A DNA stretch of 64,000 nt, taken from the NCBI RefSeq assembly GCF_964340395.1, contig NC_135570.1, positions 10,284,822 through 10,348,821 on the forward strand, in the 5' to 3' direction. How positions within the stretch are numbered: the first letter of the stretch is position 1; each line of letters begins with the position of its first letter. The translations under genes and the position numbers were made by a program. Source of the DNA: Glandiceps talaboti (lineage: Eukaryota; Hemichordata; Enteropneusta; Spengelidae). Under the pieces are notes generated by a model that was not told where the DNA came from, ran no database searches, and saw nothing but the letters and a program-made list of their open reading frames with translations. Shown here in pieces: positions 62,571 through 64,000 of the stretch.

Positions 62571-64000
62571 CACAGTAGGGCTAGACTAGAACATATCTGG
62601 CTATGACATTGATTGACACCAAGTATGGCCTTATTTAGACCAAAAGGAATGCTGACTTTACAGTGTATGTATTGTTGTATTCACAGTGATCTAAGTTCAT
62701 CACAAAGATTACCAGCCCATGGTTACCCATTAGAACATCCTTTCAATAAAGATGGTTATCGCTATGTGTTAACAGAACCAGATCCACATGCACCCAGTGC
62801 TGCCTTTGATTTAGATCAATGGGCAGGAAAACCTATCCCAGCCCACCTGTACAGAACTGCATTGTCATCAGAAGTATTACTGGCACTGCATGACAGAGGT
62901 AAGTATTGATGCAAGTTTATCTGTGTGTAGGTAGATGGTAAGATACACTGTGTCACTCCCCCCCTCACTGGCCTCCTTTGCAGTTGACCAATGTGTGAGG
63001 GCGCCCTGTCATGGCATACCTTACAGATTACTGTGCAGGTAACTGTATCAAACATTGAAATCGGAACTATTGAAACACTACAAACAGTTGAACTTGGTGG
63101 AAGCGAAACAAGCTTATGTCCATCCATACCTGTGGAGGAAAGCTTCGGTTTTGTTTTCACAATATTTTAACAGTGTAGACTAGTGTTTCAATAATGTAAA
63201 ATTCCATGTTGAAGAACTGCATTGTTATGCAAAGTGTATTGGTGCTGCCTGACTAAAGCAAGATTGATGAAGCGTTCAACTTCAGTTATGCAATGTTCAA
63301 CTTCGAACTTACTACAGATACTTTGATATGTAATACTTGCCATGCATAATCCAAGAAATGTTGGTTATAGAGACTGCATGTTGGTCATTCAAAGAGAACC
63401 TTCTTTCAAAGTTGAGTGTTGGGATATGTAACAATACTTCTCTTGTTATTATAGTGACCGAGTAAGTACCAGGGTATTTGAAATAAAAAGATTTCAATCT
63501 AGGACTTTGTATCTACAAATGTGATGTACCCTTGAACAAGACTTAACTATAACTGTATTTGGACAGTAAACAGAGACATAGACTTTCTCAACTAAATAAA
63601 TACATACACAGTGTTTCAGAAAGTGACATAGCCTGAGTGATCCAGGCATTCCTTCAGCTTATATAATTTGGTAGTGAGTGGTTACAGAAGCAGATCAACG
63701 GCTGGACTCTTCAGACTAAAATAGACATTATAGCTGAATAAATAAATCATTGTGATATCAGGGTCTGTATAAGCCAGATTGAAACGTCACATTCGTTTCT
63801 AAGTTACCGTTCCACAGTAAATACATTGTATATTTTATTGTCATATTGATTCTTGCAACATGATATATTTTTCATATAAGTGTCTTTCTTCTGTCATTGT
63901 GTAGCTCCACAGTTGAAGATATCTGATGATCGTCTAGCAGTGACTGGTGACAAAGGTTATTGTATGGTTAGAGCTACACATGGTGTATCAAGGGGGTCTT
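55946..64000 (+). CDS. ASH2L: ASH2L, Set1/MLL complex subunit (5' part, cut by window end)
   Basis: Exons: 55946-55965, 57105-57605, 58522-58611, 59306-59394, 60053-60240, 61193-61282, 61845-61950, 62221-62314, 62687-62898, 63905 to the edge. All phases join, giving about 495 residues so far. ASH2L is the core WRAD subunit that stimulates H3K4 methylation by SET1/MLL enzymes in the nucleus. In order: short MAEDKAS start, acidic then Thr/Ser-rich linker, Cys4 atypical PHD-like finger, winged helix with [20 protein letters not shown], basic linker with AKRK and SKKSR (likely nuclear localisation), [19 protein letters not shown], then the SPRY start ([19 protein letters not shown]). The C-terminal SPRY and Sdc1-binding helix lie beyond the window. 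Two of its junctions carry tandem duplications. Confidence 0.97.
56392..56566. mobile_element. 175-bp MITE, CACAGTCACTTGTGAGCTAA
   Basis: Left CACAGTCACTTGTGAGCTAA through TTCAAGGATG pairs with CATCCTTGAA through TTAGCTCACAAGCGACTGTG. Same family as 34438-34645. In ASH2L intron 1. Confidence 0.85.
56578..56735. mobile_element. TAGTCTCGATCTACCCATGG...GATAGTGGTCTCTAAAC MITE
   Basis: The left end and the right end (AGATCTTGAGATTCGATGCC then ACGGATAGTGGTCT) match the split family seen at 33206 and 40752. It is about 158 bp. Confidence 0.6.
57105..57605 (+). CDS. ASH2L: ASH2L exon 2, acidic and Thr/Ser-rich linker
   Basis: Acceptor CTGTTCCAG, donor TATGG/GTATGT. Begins [20 protein letters not shown] and continues with long Thr runs coded by mixed ACA/ACC/ACT. 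It ends [16 protein letters not shown], a short helix leading into the zinc finger. Vertebrate ASH2L has a Gly/Ala/Glu-rich linker here, so only the position is shared, not the composition. Confidence 0.93.
58522..59394 (+). CDS. ASH2L: ASH2L exons 3-4, Cys4 atypical PHD-like finger
   Basis: 58522-58611 and 59306-59394. They encode [19 protein letters not shown], then [17 protein letters not shown] and [12 protein letters not shown]-x2-C, C before PFMTNY, and C-x2-C match human ELQCGICTKWF...SCLPFMTNYSFHCNVC. All four ligand Cys of the human finger are conserved. Confidence 0.95.
59478..59745. mobile_element. Palindromic MITE, second copy of 17011 family
   Basis: TTGTTTGTAACTCAATACAT and ATTGGGTTACAAACACAG flank a centre with GTTGTACGTACAATAACAAC. 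The right arm ends ATAAATACCAAATCCTCAT. The left arm is shortened and diverged. In ASH2L intron 4. Confidence 0.82.
60053..60240 (+). CDS. ASH2L: ASH2L exon 5, winged helix
   Basis: Acceptor TTTGTCAG, donor ACAATG/GTAGGT, phase 0 exit. Encodes [20 protein letters not shown], then [20 protein letters not shown] and ITMVKTM. The last 38 nt and the donor are the first unit of a tandem array. Confidence 0.96.
60203..60590 (+). repeat. 72-75-bp tandem array copying the ASH2L exon 5 donor
   Basis: Five full units and a sixth partial, each starting GAGACAAACATG(G/A)CACATTA and carrying GGTGAAAACAA(T/C)G/GTAGGTCA. Donor copies stand at 60241, 60313, 60388, 60460 and 60533. Units alternate between two variants (TTACTTGTG versus TTATCATTTG), so the true repeat is a 147-bp dimer. 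In-frame read-through from donor 1 meets a stop within about 20 codons, so only the first donor is compatible with full-length ASH2L. Confidence 0.92.
60951..61085. repeat. About 140-bp dispersed repeat (copy at 63723-63863)
   Basis: GCTGAATAACTAAATCATTG, AAGGTCTGTAGTAGACGGAT, TTGCATTTGTGTCCAATTTA and CATTCCAAAGTA are matched in order at 63723-63863. Both copies are in ASH2L introns, in the same orientation. The type is unknown. Confidence 0.7.
61193..61282 (+). CDS. ASH2L: ASH2L exon 6
   Basis: Phase 0-0, 90 nt. Encodes [20 protein letters not shown] then [10 protein letters not shown], matching human ERDVFLVKE...DYPKFGLLDQ. Confidence 0.95.
61453..61643. mobile_element. 191-bp palindromic MITE, TGACAGAACC ends
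   Basis: TATGACAGAACCTCATTACA through GGGGTATTTGCATGAATGGT pairs with GCACTCATGCAAATACTCCT through GGGTTCTGTTA. It is better preserved than the copy at 30159. Confidence 0.85.
61845..61950 (+). CDS. ASH2L: ASH2L exon 7
   Basis: Acceptor ATCTTTCAG, donor AATG/GTAAGA. Encodes [20 protein letters not shown] then [15 protein letters not shown]. Human has DLSNIGPAYDNQKQSSAVS at this point. A short (CAACT)n run lies in the preceding 55 bp. Confidence 0.93.
62110..62227 (+). repeat. 37-bp tandem repeat copying the ASH2L exon 8 acceptor
   Basis: TATGTCTATG(T/C)ACATTGCAG/GTAACAC occurs three times with acceptors after 62146, 62183 and 62220. The period is exactly 37 bp and includes the first 7 nt of the exon. 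Use of 62183 would meet TAA after about 13 codons, and 62146 also breaks the frame. So only the last acceptor gives ASH2L. Confidence 0.92.
62221..62314 (+). CDS. ASH2L: ASH2L exon 8, basic linker
   Basis: Encodes [20 protein letters not shown] then [10 protein letters not shown]. Human has [27 protein letters not shown] here. Two basic clusters are probable nuclear localisation signals. Confidence 0.95.
62341..62397. repeat. (TGTC)n microsatellite
   Basis: About 14 perfect units, 26 bp after the exon 8 donor. Confidence 0.97.
62440..62568. repeat. (TG)n microsatellite
   Basis: Two TG tracts (about 62442-62468 and 62500-62568) in ASH2L intron 8. Confidence 0.95.
62687..62898 (+). CDS. ASH2L: ASH2L exon 9, pre-SPRY segment
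   Basis: Encodes [20 protein letters not shown] then [20 protein letters not shown] and [20 protein letters not shown] with EVLLALHDR. This is the most conserved stretch, close to human [31 protein letters not shown]. Confidence 0.98.
62938..63030. mobile_element. GTAAGATACAC...GCATACCTTACAG fold-back MITE
   Basis: GGTAAGATACACTGTGTCAC pairs with CTGTCATGGCATACCTTACA, with TTGACCAATGTGTGAGGGCG between. Same family as 33523-33631. It begins 40 bp after the exon 9 donor. Confidence 0.75.
63723..63863. repeat. Second copy of the about 140-bp dispersed repeat
   Basis: GCTGAATAAATAAATCATTG, GGGTCTGTATAAGCCAGATT and TCACATTCGTTTCTAAGTTA match 60951-61085. It ends about 40 bp before the exon 10 acceptor. 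Confidence 0.7.
63905..64000 (+). CDS. ASH2L: ASH2L exon 10 (partial), start of SPRY domain
   Basis: Acceptor ATTGTGTAG. Encodes [20 protein letters not shown] then [11 protein letters not shown] and runs off the window. Human reads [33 protein letters not shown] here. Confidence 0.96.

Overview
The window is animal (metazoan) nuclear DNA. It is AT-rich, has multi-exon genes with GT-AG introns, and is full of short inverted-repeat transposons and microsatellites. Repeat content and protein divergence suggest a non-vertebrate bilaterian, perhaps a marine invertebrate. I cannot name the species. No rRNA, functional tRNA, CRISPR array or bacterial-type operon was seen.

Layout. (1) 1-725: an almost perfect 715-bp palindrome. 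(2) 1752-10517, plus strand: a 12-exon gene with all junction phases consistent, encoding about 496 aa of a basic, low-complexity protein I do not recognise. (3) 10518-15729: a convergent intergenic region with a (AGTAC)-like tract, a 1.25-kb minisatellite and (GTAT)n. (4) 15730-55472, minus strand: a complete Numb-associated-kinase gene, closest to BMP2K with AAK1 as its paralogue. It has 15 recognised coding exons and about 1278 codons: N-terminal kinase, Gln-rich middle, and a C-terminal tail of repeated D-x-F-x-x-x-P-F-like motifs. Its introns carry most of the transposons. (5) 55473-55945: a 473-bp head-to-head promoter with a TCTCGCGA box and ATGGCGG elements. (6) 55946 to beyond 64000, plus strand: the first ten coding exons of ASH2L, the Set1/MLL methyltransferase subunit, cut by the window edge at the start of its SPRY domain.

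BMP2K/AAK1 kinases act in clathrin-mediated endocytosis by phosphorylating the AP2 mu subunit. ASH2L acts in H3K4 methylation. The two are linked here only by a shared promoter region; no functional pathway is implied. The first gene converges on BMP2K.

The most unusual signal is recent tandem duplication exactly across exon-intron junctions, in three places. One is a 125-bp unit carrying a complete in-frame exon with its donor and a possible 32-nt intron, at 7754-8220. The second is the ASH2L exon 5 splice donor, at 60203-60570. The third is the ASH2L exon 8 splice acceptor, three copies 37 bp apart, at 62110-62227. The transposon content includes a MULE-like MITE family with 9-bp target duplications, a 2.5-kb TTAA-flanked element, a hAT-like deletion derivative inserted in a tandem array, and a small MITE whose empty site survives in a neighbouring duplicate.
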